Shown piece after piece: positions 1 to 10,188 of a stretch of DNA of 37,669 bases (position 1 is the first letter of the stretch; every line of letters starts with the position of its first letter). The stretch covers positions 1 to 37,669 of the forward strand of contig PNLY01000056.1 of assembly GCA_013823325.1 (NCBI GenBank). Direction: 5' to 3'. Source of the DNA: Methylobacterium sp. (GTDB taxonomy: Bacteria; Pseudomonadota; Alphaproteobacteria; Rhizobiales; Beijerinckiaceae). The notes below the pieces were generated by a model. It saw only the letters and a program-made list of their open reading frames with translations. It did no database searches and was not told the origin of the DNA. Both the position numbers and the translations under genes were made by a program.

Positions 1-1668
1 CTGGTAGACGCCGTAGAGCGAGTTCACCAGGCAATCGCCGAAGGCATAGGCGTAGACGTAGAACGGCGAGTGGATGAAGTGCGGGATATAGGCCCAGAAG
101 GTCTCGTAGCCCGGCCCGAGCCGGATCGCCGGCCCCAGGCTCTCCGACTGCACGCTGAGCCAGAGATCGCAGAGATTCTCGGCCGTCAGCTCGCCCTGCC
201 GGCGCGCTTCATGGACCTTGCGCTCGAACGAGTAGAAGGCGATCTGGCGCACGACCGTGTTGATCATATCCTCGACCTTAGCCGCCAGCATCGCCTTGCG
301 CTGCTTCTGGTCTCGCGTCTCGTCGAGCAGCTTGCGGAAGGTCAGCATCTCCCCGAACACGCTCGCCGTCTCGGCCAGCGTCAACGGCGTCGGCGCCATC
401 AGCGCCCCGTTCGGCCCGGCCAGCACCTGGTGCACGCCATGGCCGAGCTCATGGGCCAGCGTCATCACGTCGCGCGGCTTGCCCTGGTAGTTGAGCAGGA
501 CGTACGGATGTGCGGACGGCACCGTAGGATGGGCAAATGCGCCCGGCGCCTTGCCCGGGCGGGCCGGGGCATCGATCCAGCCTTCGTCGAAGAAGCGCTG
601 CGCGATCCCCGCCATCTTCGGCGAGAAGTCGCCATAGGCCGAGAGCACGGTGTCGCGCGCTTCGGTCCATGGAATCGAGCGCTGCTCGACCTTGGGCAGC
701 GGCGCGTTGCGATCCCAATAGTCCAGCGCCTCCTGCCCGAACCAACGCGCCTTCAGCTTATAGTAGCGGTGCGACAGGCGCGGATAGGCCTCGCGCACGG
801 CGGCGACCAGCGCATCGACGACCTCGCGCTCGACCCGGTTCGCCAGATGGCGGGAATCAGCGACATCAGCGAACTTGCGCCAGCGGTCGGAGATCTCCTT
901 GTCCTTGGCCAGCGTGTTGGTGATCAGCCCGAAGGTCCGCAGATGCTGGCGGAAGACGGTGCCGAGCACCTCCGCGGCCTCCTTGCGCACGGCGCCATCT
1001 GCGTCCTGCAAACGGTTCAAAGTCAGTTCGAGGGTGAGATCGTCGCCGCCGACCTTGAAACGCAGCGAGGCGATGGTCTCGTCGAAGAGCCGGTTCCAGG
1101 CGCCGTGGCCGGTGACCGACTTCTCGTGGAAGAGCTCCTCGATCCGGTCTTCGAGCTGGTGCGGCTTGTCCTTGGCGAGGTCCTCCAGCCAGGGCTTCCA
1201 GTGGCTGAGCGGCGCCTGGGCCGCAGCCTTGGCGAGCAGCGCCTCGTCGATCCGGTTGAGCTCGAGCCCGAAGAACAGCAGCTCGGTCGAGATCGCGGTG
1301 ACCTTGTCCTGCGTATCGCCATAGAACTTGGCGCGCTGCGGATCGGTGGTGTCGCCGGAATAGACCAGGCCGGCATAGGACATGATCCTGCCGACGAGAT
1401 CCTCCAGCCCCTCATAGGCCTTGACCGCTTCGGCCAGCGGGACGCTGGCATCCTCGCGCGCAGCGAGCGCCGCGAGCTTGCCGCGATAGAGCTCGGCGAA
1501 GCGGCGTGCCTCGACTGCTGCCCGCTCGACATCGGCAGCGAATGCGGACGAATCCATCGCCGGATAAAGATGCGTCAGATCCCATTCCGGCAAGGCGCCG
1601 AGCGCCTCGGCCGCGCCTCCGCCATGGACAGCGCGTGCGATTGCGGGACGGTCGAAGGGGCGGGTCAT
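1..1668 (-). CDS. pepF: Oligoendopeptidase F, M3 family (3' end cut off by window)
   Basis: Cytoplasmic zinc metallopeptidase that degrades oligopeptides. The frame stays open for 556 codons from the ATG at 1668 down to base 1, so only the C-terminus is missing (the family is usually about 600 residues). The zinc motif HELGH sits at residues 406-410 (bases 439-453), followed by the conserved AETASVFGEM stretch that supplies the third, glutamate ligand. The N-terminal helical part contains the M3B-type segments around LVYSGDTTDPQ and FFGLELNRI. The start was chosen because MTRPFDRPAI opens the family-like sequence and no upstream extension looks coding. The gene is divergent from the sigma-54 response regulator across about 200 bp in which I recognise no operator. 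The family assignment is firm; the physiological substrate cannot be read from sequence. Confidence 0.93.
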   Translation of the reverse strand, partial: MTRPFDRPAIARAVHGGGAAEALGALPEWDLTHLYPAMDSSAFAADVERAAVEARRFAELYRGKLAALAAREDASVPLAEAVKAYEGLEDLVGRIMSYAGLVYSGDTTDPQRAKFYGDTQDKVTAISTELLFFGLELNRIDEALLAKAAAQAPLSHWKPWLEDLAKDKPHQLEDRIEELFHEKSVTGHGAWNRLFDETIASLRFKVGGDDLTLELTLNRLQDADGAVRKEAAEVLGTVFRQHLRTFGLITNTLAKDKEISDRWRKFADVADSRHLANRVEREVVDALVAAVREAYPRLSHRYYKLKARWFGQEALDYWDRNAPLPKVEQRSIPWTEARDTVLSAYGDFSPKMAGIAQRFFDEGWIDAPARPGKAPGAFAHPTVPSAHPYVLLNYQGKPRDVMTLAHELGHGVHQVLAGPNGALMAPTPLTLAETASVFGEMLTFRKLLDETRDQKQRKAMLAAKVEDMINTVVRQIAFYSFERKVHEARRQGELTAENLCDLWLSVQSESLGPAIRLGPGYETFWAYIPHFIHSPFYVYAYAFGDCLVNSLYGVYQ

Positions 1669-1870
1669 GTCGTCTCTGCCTCGGCCTGTCGGGGTCGGTT
1701 GTGGCTCTCTCATATGCGCGGCCTGCCGCCCGCGATCAACGGCAGCGCGGCAACAGCGGCGCGAATTCCAGCCCGGCCCGCCGGCTTAAGCGGGGCTTAA
1801 CCGTTCTCCCCGACAGTGACCCGAAACGGAACAGCCGATTCCGGCTAATAGCTTGGCCTGCCGAGGTTTC

Positions 1871-3361
<1,491 letters not shown>

Positions 3362-3510
3362 TCGGACCGAATCGAAACACCGTCTGCGACCCACAGGGGA
3401 CGGGTTGCAGAGGGCGAATATCGGCCGCTGTTGCAGGGCGGCATCTTGTCGAAGCAGGCCGAGTCGCGCAGTTATCGGCGTGGATCGGCCAGGGACCGGG
3501 GAAGTTATCG

Positions 3511-5394
3511 ATGCGCCTTCGCCGCCTGGCGGAAACCGTCTCAGCCACCACGCTTGGCCTCGCGCTCCTGCTCGCTCCGGCGGCTGCCCAGGAGACCGCC
3601 AGCGAGCTTGGCATTCCGCTGCCCGAACAACCGGCTCTGGTCATCGTGAAACGCGATGCCGAGCCGCAGGAGCTCGACATCCCTGCTCCCGCGGAGGTCA
3701 CGCTCGACCTGCGCCCGTCCGCCGGCCCGCAATCGGCCGATGCGGCCGAAACCAGGGAGATGGTCACCGGCGCGCTCTCGACCAGGCCGGACAACAGCGC
3801 GGCGGAGCTTGAGCTCGACCTGCCCGAGCCGGAGATGCCGCCGGTCGACCCAGCCCTGGTGAAGCCGGTCGAGGCCGCGCCGCAGCCGCAACTGGCCAGG
3901 CCGGCGCAGATCGATCTGCCACCGCTTCCCGACGTCGCGGTCACGATGCCGCCGGGGCTCGAACTCTCCGGCCGGATCGCGGCCCAGGCGGAGATCGCCG
4001 CCGCCCTGCCTCGCCTCTCCGCCCGCGAGCGCGCCGACATCGTCGCCGCCTACGCAGCCAACGAGAACCGGCCGTTCTGGATCGACGGCAAGGAGCTAGG
4101 CGCCGCCGGCAAGCAGATCGTCGCGCAGCTCGGCCGCGCCGGCGATGACGGCCTGCGCGCCGGCGACTATTTGCTTCCGGTCTTCGAGGGCAGCGACAAG
4201 GACAGCCTCGCTGCGGCCGATATCCGGCTCTCGGCGCTGGCCGTGCTCTATGCCCGCGACGCCCGCGGCGGCCGCATCGACCCGCGCCGCCTCTCCAAGC
4301 TGATTACGCCGAAGCTCGAACTGCCCTCGGCGACCGAGGTGCTGTCCGAGCTCGCCGGTGCAGCCGATGCCGGCGCCGTCCTCGCCGCCTATAATCCCCG
4401 GCACACCGGCTATCAGCATCTCAAGGCCAAGCTCGCCGAATTGCGCGCCCACAAGCCGGAGACGCCGGTCGCCCGCATCCCGGCCGGCCCCGCCCTCAAG
4501 GTCGGCATGCGCGATGAACGCGTGCCGCTGATCCGCGCCAGGCTCGGTCTCGGCAGCAGCGAGGAGCCGGTCTATGACCGCTCGACCGCGCTGGCTCTGG
4601 CCGACTTCCAGAAGCAGGCCGGCCTGCGCGCCGACGGCGTGCTCAGCGACCAGACCGTCGCGGCCCTCGCCATGCCGCGCTCGACCCGGCTGGAGAGCGA
4701 CATCATCGCCCAGATGGAGCGCTGGCGCTGGCTGCCGAGCGATCTCGGCGAAAACCGCATCGTCGTAAACATCCCCGAATACAAGATGCGCGTGATGCAC
4801 GGCGACAAGCTCGCCTATGAGTCGCGCGTGATCGTCGGTAAGCCGGAATCGGCGACGCCGGTGTTCTCGCACCGGATGGAGCATGTCGTCGTCAACCCCT
4901 CCTGGTACGTGCCGCCCTCGATCCTGAAGAAGGAGTTCCTGCCTGGGCTCGCCAACGATCCGAACTATGCCGCCAGGCGCGGCTATGTCGTGACGCGGGG
5001 CAAGAACGGCAGTATCTCGGTGCGCCAGCCGCCGGGCGAACGCAACGCCCTCGGCTGGATCAAGTTCATGTTCCCGAACGACCATGCCGTCTATCTGCAC
5101 GACACGCCCAATCGCGGGCTGTTCGGCGCCGGCAAGCGCGCCTTCAGCCATGGCTGCGTGCGTGTCGAGAACCCGTTCGCTCTCGCCGACCAGGTGCTCG
5201 GGCCTGAATGGACGAGCGAGCGGCTGAAGCGCCTGATCGACTCCGGCGAGCGGACCATCAAGCTGCCGCAGCCCCTGCCGATCCACTTGGTCTATGAGAC
5301 CATCGTCGTAAACGAGGCCGGCGCCGTCACGACATTCGACGACATCTACGGTTTCCACAGGCTGGTCAGGAACGCGCTCGAGCAGCGGTCCTGA
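3511..5394 (+). CDS. L,D-transpeptidase (YkuD catalytic domain) with peptidoglycan-binding domain
   Basis: Periplasmic murein enzyme predicted to form 3-3 cross-links or attach proteins to peptidoglycan; 627 aa. An N-terminal signal peptide (basic RLRRLAE, then a hydrophobic stretch ending near AAAQE) is followed by a long Pro/Glu-rich linker to about residue 165, a helical scaffold domain, a PG_binding_1 repeat (roughly 330-390, QKQAGLRADGVLSDQTVAAL), and the YkuD domain from about 405. The catalytic signature SHGCVR places the nucleophile at Cys549, with the HDTPNRGLFG segment before it. This architecture matches the large YcbB/LdtD type. The gene is downstream of the sigma-54 regulator and upstream of a DUF882 peptidase, giving a small envelope-remodelling cluster. 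Cross-linking versus protein attachment cannot be decided from sequence. Confidence 0.9.
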   Translation: MRLRRLAETVSATTLGLALLLAPAAAQETASELGIPLPEQPALVIVKRDAEPQELDIPAPAEVTLDLRPSAGPQSADAAETREMVTGALSTRPDNSAAELELDLPEPEMPPVDPALVKPVEAAPQPQLARPAQIDLPPLPDVAVTMPPGLELSGRIAAQAEIAAALPRLSARERADIVAAYAANENRPFWIDGKELGAAGKQIVAQLGRAGDDGLRAGDYLLPVFEGSDKDSLAAADIRLSALAVLYARDARGGRIDPRRLSKLITPKLELPSATEVLSELAGAADAGAVLAAYNPRHTGYQHLKAKLAELRAHKPETPVARIPAGPALKVGMRDERVPLIRARLGLGSSEEPVYDRSTALALADFQKQAGLRADGVLSDQTVAALAMPRSTRLESDIIAQMERWRWLPSDLGENRIVVNIPEYKMRVMHGDKLAYESRVIVGKPESATPVFSHRMEHVVVNPSWYVPPSILKKEFLPGLANDPNYAARRGYVVTRGKNGSISVRQPPGERNALGWIKFMFPNDHAVYLHDTPNRGLFGAGKRAFSHGCVRVENPFALADQVLGPEWTSERLKRLIDSGERTIKLPQPLPIHLVYETIVVNEAGAVTTFDDIYGFHRLVRNALEQRS

Positions 5395-5559
5395 CCGTCC
5401 CGGCCTGGAAAAAGTCCCATTCGGCACGGTTTCGCCACGATCTGCCGGTAGCGAGCAATCTTGCTTGCCGGATTCCGGCGGGGAGTTGTCTCGCCGGTAA
5501 CCTCCCGTTAAGCCTTCTCGGCAACTGTTCCTTCACGTTTACCGCTCCGGTTCGCCCGG

Positions 5560-7389
5560 ATGCTTCGAGACGGGTCTGACAGAGTGAGCAGGTCGAAAGC
5601 CGAGATCGCAGCACGGCTCCCGCGGTTTTTGCGGTTGAGCGCGCGTGCCGGCTTCCTGCTCGCCACCAGCGCGAGCTTTCTGGTCCTGGGCGTACGCAGC
5701 ACCCAGAACGCCGTCGCCAATGGCGATACCCGCACCATCAGCATCCGGCACATGCACACCAAGGAGGAGACGACCGTCACCTTCAAGCGTGACGGCCGCT
5801 ACGATTCCGCGGCGCTGGAGAAGCTGAACTGGGCGCTCCGTGACTGGCGCATCGACGAGCCCATCCGGATGGATCCGCGCCTGTTCGACCTCGCCTGGGA
5901 AGCCCATCGCAAGGTCGGCTCCGACCAGCCCTTCCACGTCGTCTCCGCCTATCGCTCGCCCGGCACCAATTCGATGCTGCGGCGGCGCTCGCGCGGCGTC
6001 GCCAAGCACAGCCAGCACATGCTCGGCAAGGCGATGGACTTCTATTTGCCGGACACCCCGACCGCCCGCATCCGCGAGGTCGCGATGCGGATGCAGCGCG
6101 GCGGCGTCGGCTTCTATCCCGGCGCCCACACCCCCTTCGTCCATCTCGACGCCGGTTCCGTCCGCTCCTGGCCGCGCATGACCCGCGACCAACTGGTCCG
6201 TCTGTTCCCCGACGAGAAGACCGTGCATCTGCCGGCCGACGGCAAGCCGCTCAGCGGCTACGAGGTCGCCAAGGCCGAGATCCTGTCCAGCGGCGGCTCG
6301 GTGATGGGCTACGCCGCCGGCGACTATGACGAAGGCGCGATCATGGCGTCCAGCGGCGGCGGAAAGAGCTTCTGGGCCGCGCTCTTCGGCGGCGACGACG
6401 AGGAGGCCGACGCCCGCCCGACCCGCGGCCGGGCCGCCGCAGCGCGTCGCGCGCCGACGCCGCAGCCGACCGTCATGGCCTATGCCGGCGACAGCAACAG
6501 CGGCGATGGCGGCCGCTTCTCCGTCTTCAATGCGCAGCCGGCCCAGCCGGAGCCGAGCAGCCGTTCCGTGCTGCGCGAGCGGTCGAATCGCGCGACCACC
6601 ACTACCACCGCGCCGGCGCCGGAGGAGACGCAGGTCGCCGCCCTGGCTCCCGCCCAGGTCGCGCCGCCCGAACCGCAAAAGCCCGCCCCGATCGCGACCG
6701 CGCTTCCTGTCGCGCGCCCGAGCGGCCTGACGCCGCCCGCGCCGAACCCACCGGTCGGCTCGCCACAGCTCGCCGCTCTGGCTGCAGAGGCGACGGCCCT
6801 GCCACTGCCCGCCTCCGAGCAGAAGCTCATCCTGGCATCGCTGCCTCCGCGCCGTCCGACCGACCTGCCAGGCCCGTCGCTGGAGACCATCCTGACCGGC
6901 AAGGCCGTCTCGGCCCCGCTGCCACCGTCCCGCCCCGTCGCACTGGCGAGCCTGTCGACCGAGGGCCTGCGGCTCAGCGACGACGCCGAGGAGGCCCTTC
7001 CCGCCGGCGCCAAGCTGGTCGCGATCAACCATCCGCTGCCGCCGATCCGGCCGCGCCCGCCGGGCGCCGCGCCGGAGCAGGCCGGCACGACGCAGGTCGC
7101 GGCACGGCCGCGCACGACCCCGATCGCCGCCGAATACAATGCCGACCGGGCCGGCCTCGACTCGCTCTTCGCCGCCGTCTCGGCGCCGGAAGCGCCCACC
7201 GCCCGCCGCGCCACGGTCGCGACCGCCAAGGCGAAGGCCGGTGCCGAAACCCATGCCAAGGGCTGGGTCGCCGGTGCGAACCCGGCCGCTTCGCTCGGCT
7301 TCTCTGCCGCCGAGCCCAGCGATGTCGGCACAAGCGGCTTCAGCGGCCCGGCCGTCAAGGCGCTGCCGACCACCTTCGTCCAGAACTGA
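5560..7389 (+). CDS. DUF882 / peptidase M15-like exported protein with long Pro/Ala-rich tail
   Basis: Predicted periplasmic murein peptidase-like protein of 609 aa. A basic N-terminus (LPRFLRLSARAG) and a hydrophobic segment at about residues 30-45 give a signal peptide or anchor. The DUF882 (YcbK-like, M15 fold) domain covers about 58-210. The metal ligands typical of M15 enzymes are visible: H153 and D160 in SQHMLGKAMDFY, and H195 in FVHLDAG. From about residue 255 to the end the protein is a low-complexity Ala/Pro/Arg-rich tail of some 350 residues, much longer than the catalytic part. GTG at 5584 is an alternative start, and neither start has a strong Shine-Dalgarno. It follows the L,D-transpeptidase by 165 bp on the same strand, and its stop lies 12 bp from the convergent GST gene. 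Endopeptidase activity is inferred from the fold. Confidence 0.85.
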   Translation: MLRDGSDRVSRSKAEIAARLPRFLRLSARAGFLLATSASFLVLGVRSTQNAVANGDTRTISIRHMHTKEETTVTFKRDGRYDSAALEKLNWALRDWRIDEPIRMDPRLFDLAWEAHRKVGSDQPFHVVSAYRSPGTNSMLRRRSRGVAKHSQHMLGKAMDFYLPDTPTARIREVAMRMQRGGVGFYPGAHTPFVHLDAGSVRSWPRMTRDQLVRLFPDEKTVHLPADGKPLSGYEVAKAEILSSGGSVMGYAAGDYDEGAIMASSGGGKSFWAALFGGDDEEADARPTRGRAAAARRAPTPQPTVMAYAGDSNSGDGGRFSVFNAQPAQPEPSSRSVLRERSNRATTTTTAPAPEETQVAALAPAQVAPPEPQKPAPIATALPVARPSGLTPPAPNPPVGSPQLAALAAEATALPLPASEQKLILASLPPRRPTDLPGPSLETILTGKAVSAPLPPSRPVALASLSTEGLRLSDDAEEALPAGAKLVAINHPLPPIRPRPPGAAPEQAGTTQVAARPRTTPIAAEYNADRAGLDSLFAAVSAPEAPTARRATVATAKAKAGAETHAKGWVAGANPAASLGFSAAEPSDVGTSGFSGPAVKALPTTFVQN

Positions 7390-7401
7390 GCCGCTTCACG
7401 C

Positions 7402-8010
7402 CTATTCCTTGTCGATCGGCCACGCCTTGAAGACCTCGAGCGCCTCGCAGGCTGCGGCCTGACGCGCCAGCGCCGGCCAACGCTCCGCGTCGACGAACTC
7501 CGGAATGACGAAGCGGCAGAAACCCCAGGCGATCGCCGCGGCGATGTCGCCCGGCCTGAGCTCGGGTCCCGCGCCGATCTCGCCGCGCTCCGCCGCCTGA
7601 TCGAGCAGGTCGAGCGCGGTATGGAGCTGCGCCAAGATGCGCTCCTGCCAGTTGTCATAGCGCTTCTCTTCAGGCCGCTTGCGCTCGTATTCGACCGAGA
7701 CCGCCTTGTCGGCGGCGACGATGCCGATGCCGGTCAGGCTGAGATCCCTGACCCGCGCAGCCTTGTCGGCCGGCCGCAGCGAGCGGCCGGCGACATCCTC
7801 GAAATGCTGGATGATCAGCAGGGATTCGCTGAGCACCGTGCCGTCATCGGCGACGAGCGTCGGCGCCTTGATCAGCGGGTTGATCTTGCGGAACTCCGGC
7901 ATGTGCCGGAACACCGAGACCGAGCGATGCTCGAAATCGAGACCGAGCAAAGTCCCGGTGATGGCTGCGCGGCGCACATAGGGACTGTCGAGCATTCCAA
8001 CCAGCAGCAT
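7402..8010 (-). CDS. Glutathione S-transferase family protein
   Basis: Cytosolic GST-like protein of 202 aa. The N-terminal thioredoxin-like half (about 1-78) carries the SPYVRR active-site region, the cis-proline segment KAPTLVADDG and the glutathione-contacting ESLLI motif; the C-terminal half (about 85-200) is helical. The ATG at 8010 has GGGAG seven bases upstream. It lies 78 bp downstream of a LysR regulator gene on the same strand and may be cotranscribed with it, while a nitroreductase lies on the other side of that regulator. Together these suggest a small detoxification or redox-stress group, which is inference. The first residues contain Ser9 rather than Cys at the usual nucleophile position, compatible with a transferase of Ser or Tyr type. 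The substrate is unknown. Confidence 0.85.
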   Translation of the reverse strand: MLLVGMLDSPYVRRAAITGTLLGLDFEHRSVSVFRHMPEFRKINPLIKAPTLVADDGTVLSESLLIIQHFEDVAGRSLRPADKAARVRDLSLTGIGIVAADKAVSVEYERKRPEEKRYDNWQERILAQLHTALDLLDQAAERGEIGAGPELRPGDIAAAIAWGFCRFVIPEFVDAERWPALARQAAACEALEVFKAWPIDKE

Positions 8011-8088
8011 GGCGATCTCCCGTTGTCGTCAGCGGGACATTGGCTGCTCGCGACGGTGTTGCCACGCGAATTCGGGTGAAGCCCGACT

Positions 8089-9069
8089 TCACGCCATTTG
8101 ATGCTCGTCGGCGGGGTAGTCCTCCGGCGCCAGTTCCCCGGCCGCGATCTTCTCCTGGACGGCCGCCTGGCAGGGATCCCAGGAGGGCGTGTTGCCGAAC
8201 TGCTCGAGCATGAGATCGATCAGCACCCGCACCTTGCCGGGCACATAAGGCCCGGGCGGGCGTACGACATGCAATGCGCTCTCGCGCATCGGGAAGCGCC
8301 AGAGGATATGCTCGACCGTGCCGGCGCGGATCGCCTCGCTCGCGATGAAGGTCGGCAGCACCACGATGCCGAGCCCGGCCTCGGCCCATTTCAGCAGCGT
8401 GTCGCCATTGTCCGAGCGCAGCCGCCCCGAGGGGCGCACCGAGACCCAGCGCCTGCCCACGCGGAAGCCCCAGTCAACGACGCTGTTGCCCGAATAGACC
8501 AGGCATTCGTGCCCGGCGAGGTCGAGCGGCGTCTCGGGCCGGCCATGGCGGGCGAAATAGTCCGGGCTGCCCAGCACGGCCGCCTTCACCGGCGCGATGC
8601 GCCGTGCGACCAAGCTCGAATCCTTGAGCGAGCCGATCCGGATCGCCGCGTCGAAGCGCTCGCCGATCAGGTCGACCTGGCGGTCGCTCGCCTCCACGTC
8701 CAGCTCCAGCCGCGGGTGCCGTCGCGCGAGCTCCGCCAGCACCGGCGCGAGATGCCGGTAGCCGAAGGAGAGCGGCATCGACAGCCGCAAGCGGCCGGCA
8801 ACGCCCTCGGACTGCTGCGCCACCGCCTCGCGCGCCTCGGCGAGCTCGGACAGGATGCGCTCGCCGCGCGCCTTGAATTCCAGCCCAGCCTCGGTGGCGG
8901 CGACGCCGCGCGTCGTTCGGCTGAGCAGGCGCGTGCCGAGATCGGCCTCCAAACGGGTGATACGGCGGCTGACGATCGATTTCGCCAGGCCGAGGCTATG
9001 CGCGGCCCGGCCGAAGCCGCCGGCGTCGACGACGGCGACGAAGCTCCTGATATCGTCGATCTCGGACAT
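8089..9069 (-). CDS. LysR-family transcriptional regulator
   Basis: LTTR of 326 aa. The winged helix-turn-helix covers about residues 1-60 (FVAVVDAGGFGRAAHSLGLAKSIVSRRITRLEADLG) and the substrate-binding effector domain follows from about 90. The open frame extends 23 codons further upstream, but MSEIDDIRSFVAVVDAGG aligns with the usual LTTR start, so the ATG at 9069 was chosen. The proline normally seen in the recognition helix (QPAVS) is replaced by KSIVS, a form common in the large CrgA/AaeR-like subgroup. The gene is divergent from a nitroreductase gene, the classic arrangement for an LTTR and its target, with a GST gene immediately downstream. The inducer is unknown. Confidence 0.88.
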   Translation of the reverse strand: MSEIDDIRSFVAVVDAGGFGRAAHSLGLAKSIVSRRITRLEADLGTRLLSRTTRGVAATEAGLEFKARGERILSELAEAREAVAQQSEGVAGRLRLSMPLSFGYRHLAPVLAELARRHPRLELDVEASDRQVDLIGERFDAAIRIGSLKDSSLVARRIAPVKAAVLGSPDYFARHGRPETPLDLAGHECLVYSGNSVVDWGFRVGRRWVSVRPSGRLRSDNGDTLLKWAEAGLGIVVLPTFIASEAIRAGTVEHILWRFPMRESALHVVRPPGPYVPGKVRVLIDLMLEQFGNTPSWDPCQAAVQEKIAAGELAPEDYPADEHQMA

Positions 9070-9109
9070 GAGGCGCCCCGCAAGCGTTCCTGGATGAGCA
9101 ACAGATTGG

Positions 9110-9124
9110 TGCCCAATATGGGCA
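9110..9124. promoter_or_regulatory. Candidate LysR operator, inverted repeat TGCCCA-ATA-TGGGCA
   Basis: A perfect 6-bp inverted repeat with a 3-bp spacer lies 40 bp upstream of the LysR start and about 140 bp upstream of the divergent nitroreductase start. The dyad, flanked by T and A, is of the kind LTTRs bind in a shared promoter. Assignment rests on position and symmetry only. Confidence 0.4.
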
Positions 9125-9266
9125 TTCTGATGCGGCAAGTGAACCGCTACCTCTCCCTCATCAAATCCCGCTCTCGCAGGAAGGGCGCCTCAGGGGGCGC
9201 GCTCCGAGAAAACCATTCCGTTTCATCGGTCTGCCGGCGTGACACGCGTTCACAGATGAGGAAGCC

Positions 9267-9854
9267 ATGCTCGACAAGCTCAAGAAGCGCCGTACGCAAT
9301 ATGCCCTCGGCAAGAATCTCCCGATCTCCGAAACGCAGGTCGACGCCCTGATCCGGGAAGCGATCCGCCTCTCCCCGTCCAGCTTCAATTCGCAGAGCTC
9401 ACGCGCTGTCATCCTCTTCGGCCGGGAGAGCGACAAGTTCTGGAGCATTGCCAAGGAGGCGCTCCAGGCGATCGTCCCGGCTGCCGACTTCGCCGCGACG
9501 GCCAAGAAGATCGACGGCTTCGCCAGCGGCGCCGGCACGGTGCTGTTCTACGAGGACCAGGAGCCGGTGAAGGCGCTTCAGGCCAATTTCCCGCTCTATG
9601 CGCACAACTTCCCGATCTGGTCGGAGCATTCGACCGGCATGGCGCAGCTGGCGGTCTGGACCGCGCTCGCCGACGTCGGCATCGGCGCGAGCCTCCAGCA
9701 TTACCATCCGCTGGTCGATGCCGAGGTCGCCAAGACCTGGAACATTCCCGCGTCCTGGAAACTCACCGCCCAGATGCCCTTCGGCTCCAACGAAGCGCCC
9801 TTTGGCGAGAAGACCTTCATCGACGACGAGGTCAGGTTCCGCACTCATCGCTGA
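9267..9854 (+). CDS. Nitroreductase family protein (Frm2/YdgI-like)
   Basis: Flavin-dependent oxidoreductase of 195 aa, predicted to reduce nitro compounds or quinones with NAD(P)H. The FMN-binding elements are visible: RRTQYALGK near residue 8, the [10 protein letters not shown] motif near residue 36, and the C-terminal [11 protein letters not shown] segment followed by a MPFGSNEAP motif. Length and the [18 protein letters not shown] segment fit the subgroup related to yeast Frm2/Hbn1 rather than NfsA or NfsB. The ATG at 9267 follows a purine-rich GAGGAAGCC leader. The gene is divergent from the LysR regulator, which is its likely controller. A clear intrinsic terminator follows about 80 bp downstream. 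The natural substrate is not known. Confidence 0.88.
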   Translation: MLDKLKKRRTQYALGKNLPISETQVDALIREAIRLSPSSFNSQSSRAVILFGRESDKFWSIAKEALQAIVPAADFAATAKKIDGFASGAGTVLFYEDQEPVKALQANFPLYAHNFPIWSEHSTGMAQLAVWTALADVGIGASLQHYHPLVDAEVAKTWNIPASWKLTAQMPFGSNEAPFGEKTFIDDEVRFRTHR

Positions 9855-9932
9855 ACGACGCTCGGAACCGGGCCTGGTTGCCCATGCCGGGTTCGAGCCC
9901 GCCGTCCGAATAAACATTCCTGAGACACAAAC

Positions 9933-9965
9933 ACCGCCCGGGGAACTTTCTCCGGGCGGTTTTTT
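9933..9965 (+). terminator. Intrinsic terminator after nitroreductase
   Basis: A GC-rich stem of 9 bp (ACCGCCCGG paired with CCGGGCGGT) and a short loop are followed directly by a run of six T on the plus strand. It ends the nitroreductase transcript and insulates pntA. Confidence 0.88.
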
Positions 9966-10188
9966 GTGCAGCGCACAGGGATTCCGACAGAAACGGGGCT
10001 GTTCTCGCCTGAATCGCGCGACCCGTCACCGATCGCGCGCCCGCCGCCCGGCCGGTGCGATCTGCCCGGCGCGCGCCTCGGCGCTTGCAAAGAGGCCGCG
10101 CCTGTCGGATGCCATAGGGAAAGGGCTGCACGTTTCGCAGTTGCTCGCTAGGCTGAACGGCCGGGCTCACAGAAGGAGGGGGAGCGTA
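9966..10188 (+). other. Leader region of pntAB, no gene seen
   Basis: The 334 bp between the nitroreductase stop and pntA hold the terminator at 9933-9965 and then this GC-rich stretch. I see no convincing ORF, RNA gene or consensus promoter in it. It ends in a strong Shine-Dalgarno (AGAAGGAGGGGGA, about 10171-10183) just before the GTG start of pntA, so the pntAB promoter must lie within it. Confidence 0.5.

Noticed and set aside
70..1800. A 576-codon open frame antisense to the oligoendopeptidase gene
   Set aside because: It is the GC-rich shadow of the real gene: no recognisable domain, composition dominated by Arg, Leu, Gly and Ala, whereas the opposite strand carries the HELGH protease.
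5500..5520. CtrA-like TAAC/TTAA pair before the DUF882 gene
   Set aside because: The spacing and bases do not match the TTAA-N7-TTAA consensus; one chance half-site is expected often.
9885..9910. tRNA T-arm-like GGGTTCGAGCCC after the nitroreductase gene
   Set aside because: The flanking bases cannot form a 5-bp T-stem, there is no acceptor stem, D-arm or anticodon arm at the right distance on either strand, and no CCA. It is a chance near-palindrome.
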